DNA of 64,000 nt, taken from the NCBI RefSeq assembly GCF_046630445.1, contig NC_092340.1, forward strand, positions 361,998,001 to 362,062,000, in the 5' to 3' direction. The translations under genes and the position numbers were made by a program. The notes below the pieces were generated by a model that made no database searches, had not been told where the DNA came from, and was given only the letters and a program-made list of their open reading frames with translations. The first letter of the stretch is position 1, and the number at the start of each line of letters is the position of its first letter. Source of the DNA: Rutidosis leptorrhynchoides (Eukaryota > Streptophyta > Magnoliopsida > Asterales > Asteraceae). Shown one piece after another: positions 44,201 to 59,589 of the stretch.

Positions 44201-46660
44201 ATAATCTGCAATTGAAAATTTTTCAAAAAATTCTCCACAGAATTTTGCCCAGTTTTGTGGGGAATGTAGTGACTTCAAATATGTGTTTTGCGGTCGTTAA
44301 TTATTATCAAAACGAAAATACACTCTCATATAGTCGCATTCATTATGAATTATAGAAGCAAAAACAAAAATAAGGTTATGAATTTAGAGACATAAAAAAG
44401 CGGCTAAAATTACTCAAACAATAAAACAAAGACGTTATAAAAGCAGTAACGTTTTGTAGCTAGTGGTGAGATAGTAGCCCCAACATGATTCACGGTGTAC
44501 CTAAATACAATATTAAATAAAAACAAATATCATAGTGGAATTTAAACAGGCACAACAATTCACATGTGAATGTATTACTTATCGTAAGATCTAAAAGTGC
44601 AAAATTCACCTTTAAAAATAGTATAATGTCATTTTCGGCATCTAAACTGCTTCGAACGGGGGAAAGCCTTAAGGAAATCTTCCTCGTAGCGCCCTTTTCT
44701 AGTTATCCTACGAAAATGGGGCCTAATCTGCAATTAAAATTTTTTCGGAAAATCCCCACAAAATTTTGCCAGATTTTGTGAGGAATGTAGTTCCAATATG
44801 TGTTTTGCGGCCATTAATTATCATCAAAACGAAACAACACTCTCAAATATTGGCATTAAATATGAATTTTAGAAACATAAATAAAAATAAGGTTATGAAT
44901 TTAGAGAAATAAAAAAGCGGCTAAAATTACCCAAACAATAAAACAAAGACGTTATAAAAGCATCAACATTTTGCAGCTAGTGGTGAGATAGTAGCCCCAA
45001 CATGATTCACGATGTACCTAAATACAATAATAAATAAAAACAAGTATCATAGTGGTATTTAAACTGACACAATATTTCACATGTGAATTTATTACTTATC
45101 GTAAGATCTTAAAATGCAAAATTCAGCTTTAAACATAGTAAAATGCCATTTTCTTCATCAAAAATGCTTCGAACGGGGGAAATCCTTAAGGAAGTCTTGC
45201 TCGTAATTCCGTTTTCTAGTTATCTTGTGAAAATGGGTCTAATCGGCAATTAAAAATTTTTCGAAAAATTCTCCAAAGGATCTGGCCCGATTTTGTGGGG
45301 AATGTAGTTACATCCAATATGTGTTTTGCGGAAATTAATTATCATCAAAATGAAACTACAATCTCATATCTTCGCATTCAATATGAAATTTAGAAACAAA
45401 AAAAATAAGATTATGAATCAAGAGAAATAAAAAAATGGCTAAAAATACTCGAATAATAAAACCAAGACGTTAAAAAAGTAGCAAGGTTTTGTGGCTAGTA
45501 ATGAGATAGTAGCCCCAACATGATTTTGATGTACCTAAATACAGTATTCATTAAAAACAAGTATCATAGTAGTATTTAAAAAGGCACAACAATTCACATG
45601 TGAAGGTATAACTTATCGTAAGATTTAAAGTGCAAAATTCACCTTTAAAAATAGTAAAATGTCATTTTCGGCATCTAAACTGCTTCGAAAGGGGGAACTC
45701 CTTTAAAAAGTCTTGCTCCTAGCGCCGTTTTCTAGTTATCTTTCAAAAATGGGCCTAATCTGCAATTGAATTTTTTTTGAAAAATTCTCCACAAGATTTT
45801 GCCCGATTATGTGGGAAATGTTGTGAATTCAAATATGTGTTTTCCAACAATTAATTATCCTCAAAACGAAACTACACTCTCATATATTCGCATTCAATAT
45901 GAACTTTAGAAACCAAAACAAAAATAAGGTTATGAATATAGATAAATAAAAAAGAAGATAAATATACTCGAACAATAAAACCATGACGTTATAAAAGCAG
46001 CAACGTTTTTGTAGATAGTGGTGAGATAGTTGCCCCAACATGATTCTCGATGTACCTAAACACAAAATTAAATTAAAATAAGTATCATAGTGGTATTTAA
46101 ACAGACACAATAATTTACATGTGAAGGTATTACTTATCCCAAGATCTAAAAAGTGCATAATTCACCTTTAAAATAGTAAAATGTCATTTTCTGAATCTAA
46201 AATGCTTCAAATGGGGGAAAGCCTTAACGAAGTCTTGCTTGTAGTGCCGTTTCTAGTTATCTTGCGAAAATGGACCTAATCTGCTAATGATACGCATAAT
46301 GATCCGTCTAAAAATAGGCAAGCATCTCGGCAAAAACCATACCCGGCACTACGAGTCCCGGTTTGCCAATTCCTTCTCTCATCATTCGTCTGGCGTCTTC
46401 CCAGACATTCTACCATGACGGACAAATGGCAAGACCAAGAACCTGGATGACATACACACAACCAACACCATACTGCCGGCCATGATAATCATAATCAAGC
46501 GTCGCGAAACCAGTCATCATAATCACAACCGTTAAGTAACACTTGGAACAAGTGTTCGGCGAAGACCCACCTGGCTAGACTGAGAGCACTGTGATGCCTT
46601 AACCGGAATCAACCTGCTGTCAGTACCAACATGGCATTCCAACCCGACACGAAGATATTC

Positions 46661-46755
46661 TCCCGGGATAAGCACTATGTCCCGGAGAAAGTGAACTATC
46701 CCGGAGAAAGTGCACTACCCCGGAAAAGACGCTCTGTCCCGGAATGATCACCTGA
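46661..46755. repeat. Five 19-base tandem repeats in U3 of element G
   Basis: The units begin TCCCGG (one CCCCGG) at 46661, 46680, 46699, 46718 and 46737; the second and third differ by one base. U3 tandem repeats of this kind often act as enhancers in plant LTRs, which here is inference. Confidence 0.85.
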
Positions 46756-46933
46756 TAACGGAACGAGCGTGCAAGCAAGTTGCATGCCACGTCAGCCCAC
46801 AAATCTAGGGAAGTTCTTTAGGATCTGTTATACCCCACGAAAGGGACAGGTACCACGTTACCCCTCGGGATTGACCAAATTTGTTACAACCATGAAAGGG
46901 ACATGTGTCACGTCATCATTCCCTCTATAACAT

Positions 46934-46945
46934 CTATAAATATAC
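46934..46945 (+). promoter_or_regulatory. TATA box of element G
   Basis: CTATAAATATAC lies about 180 bp downstream of the 19-base repeats and within the LTR. Confidence 0.6.
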
Positions 46946-47267
46946 AAGTGAAATCCTTCATTTGGAGAACACTGGATGCATAAACGTTACTCTGCCAAAA
47001 TCAATGGCGACAACGTCACTCCAGTCGTCAACTTAATTCCGATCGGTGCTCCGATCACCATCCGAGTTAATCCACGCTAAGATATTAACTTATTCGATTC
47101 CGATCGAATAAGGTTAATTCAATTGGTTGTTTTACGCCCTTGGAATCCAGATTCCAAATCGGGGTTTGCACAATTATTGGAGTTAAAACAATCAACCTAC
47201 TCTTTTTCCCAAATCAAGCACTCAAACCCGAAATCCATTTTCAACTTAACGATTTTGGTTTGATCAA

Positions 47268-47526
47268 ATGGCGCCACCTAAAGGTACGAACAACACACTG
47301 AAACCAAGTAGCAAAACGGCAAGCAAGAAAGGTACGAACGACGATGTTCAGCCACCTTTGAACAAGGGAAGCTCACCACCGGTGGAACCACCTCAATCTC
47401 AAAAGCAGTCAATTGCTCACATTCACTCCGGCGACACATCGGGAGATGAGATGAATGTCTCGGATGACGATGAGGATACACATGAGGGATCACTGCTCGG
47501 TGGAGATAGAATGAAACTCTGCACGC
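47268..47526 (+). pseudogene. Element G: start of gag, truncated; PBS overlaps its start codon
   Basis: The frame starts MAPPKGTNNTLKPSSKTASK, two bases after the LTR, and runs to about codon 85, where it passes into satellite sequence. The ATG overlaps the presumed PBS TGGCGCCACC (47269-47278), so translation would begin inside the primer site. The encoded N-terminus is rich in Lys, Pro, Ser and then Asp/Glu, as in other Tat-type Gag starts. The rest of gag and all of pol are missing. Confidence 0.6.
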
Positions 47527-50500
47527 TTGTAGCTAGTGGTGAGATAGTAGAGTCAACATGATTCTCGATGTACCTTAATATAATATAAAATAAAAACAAG
47601 TATAATAGTGGTATTTAAACAGGCAAAACAATTCACATGTGAAGGTATTACTTATTCTAAAATCTATAAGTGCAAAATTCACCTTTAAAAATAGTTAAAT
47701 GCCATTTTCGGTATCTAAAATGCTTCAAATGGGGGAAAGCCTTAAGGAAGTCTTGCTCGTAGCGCCGTTTTCTAGTTATCTTGCAAAAATGGGCCTAATC
47801 TGCATTCGAAATTTTTTCGAAAAACTCTTCACTTAATTTTGCCCGATTTTGTGAGGAAGGTAGTGACTTCAAATATGTGTTTTTCCGTCATTAATTATCA
47901 TCAAAATGAAACGACACTCTCATATATTCTCATTCAATATGAAAATTAGAATAAAAAAAAAATACAGTTATGAATTTAGAGTAATAAAATACGGCTAAAA
48001 AACTCGAACAATAAAACAAACACGTTATAAAAGCAGCAACGTTTTGTATCTAGTGGTGAGATAGTAGCCCTAACAAGATTCTCGATGTACTGAAATACTA
48101 TATTAAAAAAAAACAAGTATCATAGTGGTATTTAAACAGGCACAAAAATTGACATGGGAAGATATTACTTATCGGAAGATCTTAATATGCAAAATTCACC
48201 TTTAAAAATAATAAAATGTCATTTTCGGCATCTAAACTGCTTCGAATGGAGGAAAGCCTTAAGGAATTCTTGGTCGTAACGCCGTTTTCTAGTTATCTTG
48301 CGAAAATAAGGCCTGATTTTTAGTTGAAAGTTTTTCAGAAATTCTCCACAAAAGTTTGCCTGATTTTGTGGGAAAATGTAGTGACTTCAAATATGTGTTA
48401 TACAACCACTAATTATCATCAAAACGAAACTACACTCTCATATATTCGCATTCAAAATGAAATTTAGAAACAAAAACAAAAATAAGGTTATAAATTTAGA
48501 GAAATAAAAAAACGGCTAAAAATACTCTAACAATAAAACAAACACATTATAAAAGCATCAACATTTTGTAGCTAGTGGTGAAATACAAGTAGCATAGTGG
48601 TATTTTAAACAGGCACAACAATTCACAAGTGAATGTATTACTTATCGTAAGATCTATAAGTGCAAAATACACCTTTAAAACAGTAAAATGTTATTTTCGA
48701 CATCTAAAATGCTTCGAACGGGGGAAAGCCTTAAGGAAGTCTTGCTCGTAGCACGGTTTTCTACTTACCATGTGAAAATGGGGCTGATCTGCAATTGAAA
48801 ATTTTTCAGAAAATTCTTCTCAAAATTTTGCCCGATTTTGTGTGAAATGTAATGACATCAAATATGTGTTTTGCGGTCATTAATTATCATCAAAACAAAA
48901 CTACACTCTCATATATTCGCATTCAATATGAAATTTAGAAACAAAAACAAAATAAGATTATGAATCTAGATAAATAAGAAAGCTGCTAAAAATACTCAAA
49001 CAATAAAACCAAGACGTTATAAAAGCAGCAACGTTTTGTAGCTAGTAGTGAGATAGTAGCCCCAACATGATTCTCGATGTACCTAAATACAATATTTAAA
49101 AAAAAGTATCGTAGTGGTATTTAAATAGGCACAACAGTTCACATGTGAAGTTATTACTTATCGTAAGATCTAAAAGTGCAAAATCCACCCTTAAAAATAG
49201 TAAAATGTCATTTTCGGCATCTAAACTGTTTTGAACGGGGGAAAGCGTTAAGGAAGTCTTGCTCGTTGCACCGTTTTCTAGTTATGTTAAGAAAATGGGC
49301 CTAATCTGCAATTGAAGATTTTTCGTAAAATTCTCCACAAAATTTTGCCTGATTTTGTGTGGAATGTAGTGACTTCAAATATGTGTTTTCGACCATTAAT
49401 TATCGTTAAAACGAAACTATAATCTCATATATTCGTATTCAATATAAAATTTAGAAACAATAACAAAAATAAGGTTATGAATTTAGAGAAATAAAAAAGC
49501 GGCTAAAATTACTCGAATAATAAAATAAAGACGTTATAAAAGCAGCAACGTTTTATAGCTGGTGGTGAGATAGTAGCCCCAACATGATTCACGATGCACC
49601 TAAATACAATATTAAATAAAAACAAGTATTATAGTAGTATTTAAACAGACACAACAATTCACAAGTGAATGTATTAGTTATCGTACGATCTAAAAATTCA
49701 AAATTCACCTTTAAAATAGTAAAATGTCATTTTCGACATCTAAATTGCTTCGAACAGGAGAAAGCCTTAAGGAAGACTTACTCGTAGTGCCAAATTCTAG
49801 TTATCTTGCAAAAATATGGCCTAATCTGCAGGTGAAAATATTTTGAAAAATTCTCCACAAAATTTTGCACGATTTTTTGGGGAATGTAGTGATTTCAAAT
49901 ATGTGTTTTGCGGTCATTAATTATCATCAAAACGAAACTAAACTCTCATATATTCGCATTCAATATGAAATTTAGAAATAAAAACAAAAATACGGTTATG
50001 AATCTAGAGAAATAAAAAATCGGCTAAAAATATACTCGAACAATAAAATCAAGACGTTATAAAAGTAGCAACGTTTTGTAGGTAGTGGTGTGATAGTAGC
50101 CCTAACATGATCTCGATGTACCTAAATAAAATATTAAATAAAAACAAGTATCATAGTGGTATTTAAACAGAAATAAAAATTCACATGTGAAGATATTTAT
50201 TTATCGTAAGATCTAAAAAAGCAAAATTCACCTTTAAAAATAGTAAAATGCCATTTTCGGCATCTAAACTACATCGAATAGGGGAAAGCTTTAAGGAACT
50301 CTTGTTCGTAGCACCGTTTTCTAGTTATCTTGCAAAAATAGGGCTTAATCTGCAATTGAAAAGTTTTCGAAAAATTCTCCACAAAATTTCGCCCGAATTT
50401 GTGGGGAATGTAGTGACATCCAATATGTGTTTTGCGGCCATTAATTATCATCAAAATGAAACTACACTCTCATATATTCGCATTTAATATGAAATTTAAA

Positions 50501-51627
50501 AATAAAAACAAAAATAAGGTTATGAATCTAGAAAAAAAAACGGCTAAAAATATTCGAACAATAAAACTAAGACGTTAAAAAAGCAGCAAGGTTTTGTGGC
50601 TAGTTGTGAGATAGTTGCCCCAACATAATTCTCAATGTACCTAAATACAATATTAAATAAAAACAAGTATCATAGTTGTATTTAAACAGGCACAAAAATC
50701 CACATGTGAATTTATTAATTATCGTAAGATCTTAAAGTGAAAAATTCACATTTAAACATAGTAAAATGTCATTTTCGGCATCTAAAATGCTTCAAATTGG
50801 GGAAAGCCTTAAGGAAGTCCTCGTAACGCAGTTTTCTAGTTATCTTGTGAAAATGAGTCTAATTTGCAATTGAAGATTTTTTTCGAAAATTCTTCACTAA
50901 ATTTTTCCTGATTTTGTGGACTTCAAATATGTGTTTTGCGGTCATTAATTATCATCAAAATGATACAACACTCTCATATATTCGTATTTAATATGAACTT
51001 TCGAAACAAAAACAAAAATAAGGTTATGAATCTAGAGAAATAAAAAACAGCTAAAACTACTTGAACAATAAAATCATGACGTTAAAAAAGCAGCAAGGTT
51101 TTGTGGATTATTGTGATATAGTAGCTCCAACATGATTCTTACTGTACCTAAATACAATATAAAATAAAAACAAGTATCATAGTGGTATTTAAACAGGCAC
51201 AAAAATTCACATGTGAATTTATTACTTATCGTAAGATCTTAAAGTGCAAAATTCACCTTTAAACATAGTAAAATGTCATTTTCGGCATCTAAAATGCTTT
51301 CAATGGGGAAAAGCCTTAAGGAAGTCTTGCTCGTAGCGCCGTTTTCTAGTTATCTTGTGAAAATGGTCTAATCTTTAATTGAAAATTTTTCAGAAATTTC
51401 TTCACTAAATTTTGCCTGATTTTGTAGAAATGTAGTGACTTCAAATATGTGTTTTGCGGCCAATAATTATCATCAAAAAGAAACGACACTCTCAAATATT
51501 CGTATTTAATATGAAATTTAGAAACAAAAACAAAAATAAAGTTATAAATCTACAGAAATAAAAAAGTTGCTAAAAAACTCAAACAATAAAATCAAGACAT
51601 TATTAAAGCAGCAACGTTTTGTAGCTA

Positions 51628-51635
51628 GTGGTGAG
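51628..51635. repeat. 8-bp target duplication GTGGTGAG, left copy (hAT element)
   Basis: It is identical to 52783-52790. The satellite reads continuously across the pair when the element is removed. Confidence 0.93.
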
Positions 51636-52782
<1,147 letters not shown>

Positions 52783-52790
52783 GTGGTGAG
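52783..52790. repeat. 8-bp target duplication GTGGTGAG, right copy (hAT element)
   Basis: It matches 51628-51635; the satellite resumes with ATAGTAGCCCC. Confidence 0.93.
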
Positions 52791-55700
52791 ATAGTAGCCC
52801 CAACATGATTCTCGATGTACCTAAATAAAAACAAGTATCAAAGTGGAATTTAAACAGGCACAACAATTCACATGTGAATGTATTACTTATCGTAAGATCT
52901 AAAAGTGCAAAGTTCACCTTTAAAAATAGTAAAAATGTTATTTTCGGCATCTAAACTACTTCGAACAGGGGAAAGCCTTAAGTAATTCTTGCTCGTAGAG
53001 CCCTTTTCTAGTTATCTTGTGAAAACAAGGCCTAGTCTGTAGTTGAAACCTTCTTGAAAAATTCTCCACATAAGTTTGTTCGATTTTGTGGAGAATGTAG
53101 TGACTTCACATATGTGTTTTACAGCCATTAACTATCATCAAAACGAAACTACACCCTTATATATTCGCATTCAATATGAACTTTAGAAACAAAAACAAAA
53201 ATAAGGTTATGAATCTAGAGAAATAAAAAAAAAGGCTAAAATTACTCGAACAACAAGATAAACACATTATAAAAGTAGCAACGTTTTGTAGCCAGTGGTG
53301 AGATAGTAGCCCCAACATGATTCTAGATGTACTAAATACAATATTAAATAAAAACAATTATCATAGTGGTATTTAAACAGGCACAACAATTCACATGTGA
53401 ATGTATTACTTATCGTAAGATCTAAACGTGCAAAATTCACCTTTAAAAATAATAAATGTCATTATCGGCATCTAAACTACTTCGAACGAGGGAAAGCCTT
53501 AAGGAAGTCTTGCTCGTAGCGCCCTTTTCTAGTTATCTTGAGAAAATGAGCCTAATCTACAATTGAAATTTTTTTGAAGAATTCTTCACAAAATTTTGCC
53601 AGATTTATTGGGGAATGTAGTGACTTCCAATATGTGTTTTGCAGCCATTAATTATCATTAAAACGAAACTACACTCTCATATATTCGCATTCAATATAAA
53701 ATTTGGAAATAAAAACAAAAATAAGGTTATGAATCTTGAGAAATAAAAAAGAAGCTAAAAATACTCAAAAAATAAAACCAAGACGTTAAAAAAGCAGCAA
53801 GGTTTTGTTGCTAGTTGTGAGATAGTAGCCCCAACATGATTCTTGATGTACCTAAATACAATATTAAATAAAAAAAAGTATTATGGGGGTATTTAAACTG
53901 TCACAAAAATTCTCATGTGAAGGTATTACTTACCGTATGATCTAAAAGTGCAAAATTCACCTTTAAAGATAGTAAAATGTCATTGTCGGCATCTAAACCG
54001 CTTTGAACAGGGGAAAGCTTTAAGGAAGTCTTGCTCGTAGTGCCGTTTTCTAGTTATCTTGCAAAAATGGGCCTAATCTGCAATTAAAAATTTTTCTAAA
54101 AATTCTTCACAAAATTTTGCCCGATTTTGTGGAGAATGTAGTAACCTCAAATATGTGTTTTGCGGTCATTAATTATCATCAAAATGAAACTACACTCTCA
54201 TATATTCGCATTCAATATGAAATTTAGAAACAAAAACAAAAATAAGGTTATCGAGATAAATAAAAAAGCTGCGAAAAATACTCGAACAATAAAACCAAAA
54301 CGTTATAAAAGCAGCAACGTTTTGTAGCTAGTGGTGAGATAGCAGCCCCAACATGATTCTCGATGTACCTGAATACAATATTAAATAAAAACAAGTATCA
54401 TAGTAGTATTTAACAGTCACAACAGTGTATATGTGAAGGTATTAATTATCGTAAGATCTAACAGTGCAAAATTTACCTTTAAAAATAGTAAAATGTCATT
54501 TTCGATATCTAAACCGCTTCGAACGGGGGAAAGCCTTAAGAAAGCCTTGCTTGTAGCACCGTTTTCTAGTTATCTTGCGAAAATGGGCCTAATCTACAAA
54601 TGAAAATTTTTCAGAAGATCTTCCACAAAATTTTGCCCGATTTTGTGGGGAATGTAGTGACTTCAAATATGTGTTTTGCGGCCATTAATTATCATCAAAA
54701 TGAAATTACACTCTCATATATTTTCATTCAATATGAAATTTAGAAACATAAACAAAAATAAGGTTATGAATTTAGAGAAATAAAAAAGCGGCTAAAAATA
54801 CTCGAACAATAAAACAAAAACGTTATAAAAGCAGCAACGTTTTGTAGTTAGTGGGAATATAGTAGCCCCAACATGATTCACGATGTACCTAAATACAATA
54901 TTAAATAAAAACATGTATCATAGTGGTATTTAAACAGACACAACAATTCACATCTGAATGTATTACTTATCGTAAGATCTAAAAGTTCAAAATTCACCTT
55001 TAAAAATAGTAAAATGTCATTTTTGGCATCTAAACTGCTTCGAACGGGGGAAAGACTTAAGGAAGATTTTCTCGTAGCACCGATTTCTAGTTACCTCGTA
55101 AGTCTAGTTGCCATTGATAATATTTCAGAAAATTCACCACAAAATTTTGCCCGATTTTGTGAAAAATGTAGTGACTACAAATATTTGTTTTGCGACCATT
55201 TATTATCATAAAAAAGAAACTACACTCTCATATATTCTCATTCAATATGAAATTTAGAAACAAAAACAAAAATAAGGTTATGAATCTAGAGAAGTAAAAA
55301 AGTGGCTAAAAATACTCGAACAATAAAACCAAGACGTTATAAAAGTAGCAACGTTTTGTAGCTAGTGGTGAGATAGTAGCCCCAACATGATTCTCGATGT
55401 ACCTAAATAAAATATTAAATAAAAACAAGTATCATAGTCGTATTTAATTAGGCACAACAATTCATATGTGAAAGTATTACATATCGTAAGATCTTAAAGT
55501 GCAAAGTTAACCTTTAAAATTAGTAAAATGTCATTTTCGGAACCTAAACTTCTTCGAACGGGGGAAAGCCGTAAGGAAGTCTTGCTCGTACCGCCGTTTT
55601 CTAGTTATCTTGCGAAAATGGGTGTAATCTGCAATTGAAAATTTTTCAGAAAATTCTCCACCAGATGTTGCCCAATTTTGTAAGGAATGTAGTGACTTTA

Positions 55701-58700
55701 AATATGTGTTTTGCGGCCATTAATTTTCATCAAAGCGAAACTACACTCTCATATATTCACATTCAAAATATAATTTCGAAACAAAAACAAAAATATGGTT
55801 ATGAATCTAGAGAAATAAAAAAGCGGCTAAAAATACTCGAATAATAAAACCAAGACTTTATAAAAGCAGCAACGTTTTGTAGCTAGTAGTGAGATAGTAG
55901 CCCCAACATGATTCACGATGTACCTAAATATAATATTAAATAAATAAAAAGTATCATAGTGGTATTTAAATAGGCACACAATTCACATGTGAATGTATTA
56001 CTTATCGTAAGAGTTAAAAGTGCAAAATTCACCTTTAAAAATAGTAAAATGTCATTTTCGTCATCTAAACTGCTTTGAACGGGGGAAAGCCTTAAGAAAG
56101 ACTTGCTCGTAGCGCCGTTTAAATGGGCCTAATCTGCAGTAGAAAATATTTTGATAAATTCTCCACAAAATTTTGCCCGATTTTGTGGGGAATATATGTT
56201 GTGACTTCAAATATGTGTTTTGCGGCCTTAATTATCATCAAAACAAAACTACACTATCATATATTCGCATTCAAGATGAAATTTAGAAAGAAAAACAAAA
56301 TTAAGGTTATGAATCTTGAGAAAAAAAAAGCGGCTAAAAATAGGCGAACAATAAAACCAATACGTTATAAAAGTAGCAACGTTTTGTAGCTAGTGGTGAG
56401 ATAGTAGCCCCAACATGATTTTCGATGTACCTAAATACAATATTGATTAAAAACAAGTATCATAGTCGTATTTAAACAGGCACAACAATTCACATGTGAA
56501 GGTATAACTTATCGTAAGATCTAAAAGTGCATAATTCACCTTTAAAAATAGTAAAATGTCATTTTCGACTTCTAAACTGCTTCGAATGGGGAAAGCTTTA
56601 TGGAAGTATTTCTCGTAGTACCATTTTCAAGTTATCTTGCGAAAATGAGCCTAATCTGAAAGTGAAAATTTTGCGGAAAATTTTCCACAAGATTTTGCCG
56701 ATTTTGTGGGGAATTTAGTGACTTCAAATATGTGTTTTGCGGCCATTAATTGTCATCAAAACAAAACTACACTCTCATATATTCACATTCAATATGAAAT
56801 TTAGAAACAAAAATAAAAATAAGGTTATAAATCTAAAGAAATAAAAATGCGGCTAAAAATACTCGAACAATAAAACCAAGACGTTATAAAAGTAGCAACG
56901 TTTTGTAGCTAGTGGTGAGATAGTAGCCCCAACATGATTCTCGATTTACCTAAATACAATATTAAATAAAAAGTATCATAATGGTATTTAAACAGGCACA
57001 ACAATTCACATGTGAAGGTATTACTTATAGAAAGATCTAAAAAAGCAAAATTCACCTTTAAAATTGTAAAATGTCATTTTCGGCATCTAAACTGCATCGA
57101 ACGGGGGAAATCTTTAAGGAAGTCTTGCTAGTAGTGCTGTTTTCTAGTTATCTTGCAAAAATGGGCATAATCTGCAATTGAAAATTTTTCGGAAAATTCT
57201 CCACAAGATTTTGCCCGATTTTGTTGGGAATGTAGTGATTTCAAATATGTGTTTTGCAGCCATTAATTTTCATCAAAATGAAACTACATCTCATATATTC
57301 ACATTCAAAATAAAATTTAGAAACAAAAACAAAAATAAGGGTATGAATCTAGCGAAATAAAAAAGCGGCTAAAAATACTCGAACAATAAAACCAAGACGT
57401 TATAAAGCAGCAACGTTTGTAGCTAGTGGTGAGATAGTAGCCCAACATGATTCTCGATGTACCTAAATATAATATTAAATAAAAACAAGTATTATAGTGA
57501 CATTTAAACAGGCACAACAATTCACATGTGAAGGTATTACTTAACGTAAGATCTAAAAGTGTGAAATTCACCTTTAAAAATAGTAAAATGTCATTTTCGG
57601 CATCTAAACTGCTTGGAACGAGGGAAGGCCTTAAGGAAGACTTGCTTGTAGCGCAGTTTTATAGTTATCTTGCGAAAATGGACCTAATCAGCAATTGAAA
57701 TTTTTTCGAAGAATTCTTCACAAAATTTTGCCAGATATTGTGGGGAATGTAGTGACTTCAAATATGTGTTTTGTGGTAATTAATTATCAACAAAATGAAA
57801 ATACACTCTCATATATTCGTAGTCAATATTAAATTTAGAAACAAAAAAAAAATAAGGTTATGAATTTAAAGAAAGAAAAAAGCGGCTAAAAATACTCGAA
57901 TAATAAAACAAAGACGTTATAAAAGCATCAACTTTTTGTAGCAAGTGGTGAGATAGTAGCCCCAATATTATTTTCGATGTACCAAATTACAATATTAAAT
58001 AAAAACAAGTATCATAGTGGTATTTAAACTGGCACAACAATTCACTTCTGAATGTATTACTTATCGTAAAAACTAAAAGTGCAAAATTCACCTTTAAAAA
58101 TAGTCAAATGTCATTTTTGACATCTAAACTGCTTTGAACGGGGGAACGCCTCTAGGAAGTCTTGCGAAAATGGGCCTAATCTGCAATTGAAAATTTTTCG
58201 AAAAATCCTCCACAAGATTTTTCCCGATTTTGTGGGAAATGTATTGACTTAAAATATGTGTTTTGCGGCCATTAATTATCATCAAAACAAAACTACACGA
58301 TCATATATTCGCACAAATTTGCCCGATTTTGTGGGGAATGTAGTGACTACAAATATGTGTTTTGCGGCCATTAATTATCATTAAAAAGATACTACACACT
58401 CATATATTCGCATTCAATATGAAATTTAGAAACAAAAACAAAAGTTAGGTTATGAATTTAGAGAAATAAAAAAGCGGCTAAAAAGACTCGAACAATAAAA
58501 CCAAGACGTTATAAAAGCAGCAACGTTTTGTAGTTAGTGGTGAGATACTAGCCCCAACATGATTCTCGATGTACCTAAATACAATATTAAATAAAAAAAA
58601 TATCATAGTGGTATTTAAAGAGGCACAATAATTCACATGTGAAGGTATTACTTATCGTAAGATCTAAAAGTGCAAAATTCACCTTTAAAAATAGTAAAAT

Positions 58701-59589
58701 GTCATTTTAGGCATCTAAATTGCTTTGAACGAGGGAATGCCTCAAGGAAGTCTTGCTCGTAGCGCCGTTTTCTAGTTTTTTTTTTTGTAAAAATGGGCCT
58801 AATCTCCAATTGAAAATTTTTCGAAAAATTCTCCACAAAAATTTGCTCGATTTTGTGAGGAATGTAGTGACTTAAAATATACGTTTTGCGGCCATTAATT
58901 ATCATTAAAATGAAACTACACTCTCATATATTCGCATTAAATATGAAATATAGAAACAAAAACAAGAGTAAGGTTATGAATCTCGAGAAATAAAAAAGCG
59001 GCTATACTCAAACAATAAAACCAAAACGTTATAAAAGCAGCAACGTTTTGTAGTTAGTGGTGAGATAATATCTCCAACATGATTCTCGATGTACCTAAAT
59101 ATAATTATCAATAAAAACAAATATCATAGTGGTATTTAAAGTGGTACAACAATTCATATGTGAAGGTATTACTTATCGTAAGATCTAAAAGTGCAAAATT
59201 CAACTTTAAAAATAGTAAAATATCATTTTTGGCATCTAAATTGCTTCAAACGGGGGAACGCCCTAAGAAAGTCTTGCTCATAGCGCCATTTTCTAGTTAT
59301 CTTTCAAAAATGGGCCTAATCTAAAATTGAAATTTTTTTAGAAAATTCTTCACAAAAATTTGCTCGATTTTGTGTGGAATGTAGTGACTTAAAATATGTG
59401 TTTTGCGGCCATTAATTATCATCAAAACAAAACTACACTCTCATATATTCGTATTCAATATGAAATATAGAAACAAAAACAAAAATAAGGTTATGAATCT
59501 AGAGAAATAAAAAAGCGACTAAAAATACTCAAATAATAAAAACAAGACTTTATAAAAGAAGCAACGTTTTGTAGCTAGTGGTGAGATAG

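Larger units (their letters stand above)
46288..47266 (+). mobile_element. Element G: 5' LTR (979 bp)
   Basis: It starts TGATACGCATAATG, like LTR F, and ends GGTTTGATCA. U3 holds five 19-base tandem repeats (46661-46755). The TATA box CTATAAATATAC is at about 46934-46945. The end is set by the PBS that follows. Confidence 0.7.
46285..47526 (+). mobile_element. Element G: truncated LTR retrotransposon in the satellite
   Basis: It starts in mid-monomer at 46285 and returns to the satellite at about 47527, at a different monomer position, so roughly 275 bp of satellite and the rest of G are missing. It comprises a 979 bp LTR, a PBS and the first 85 or so codons of gag. There is no matching target duplication. 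It is GC-richer than the surrounding satellite. The LTR start and PBS type resemble element F. Confidence 0.75.
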
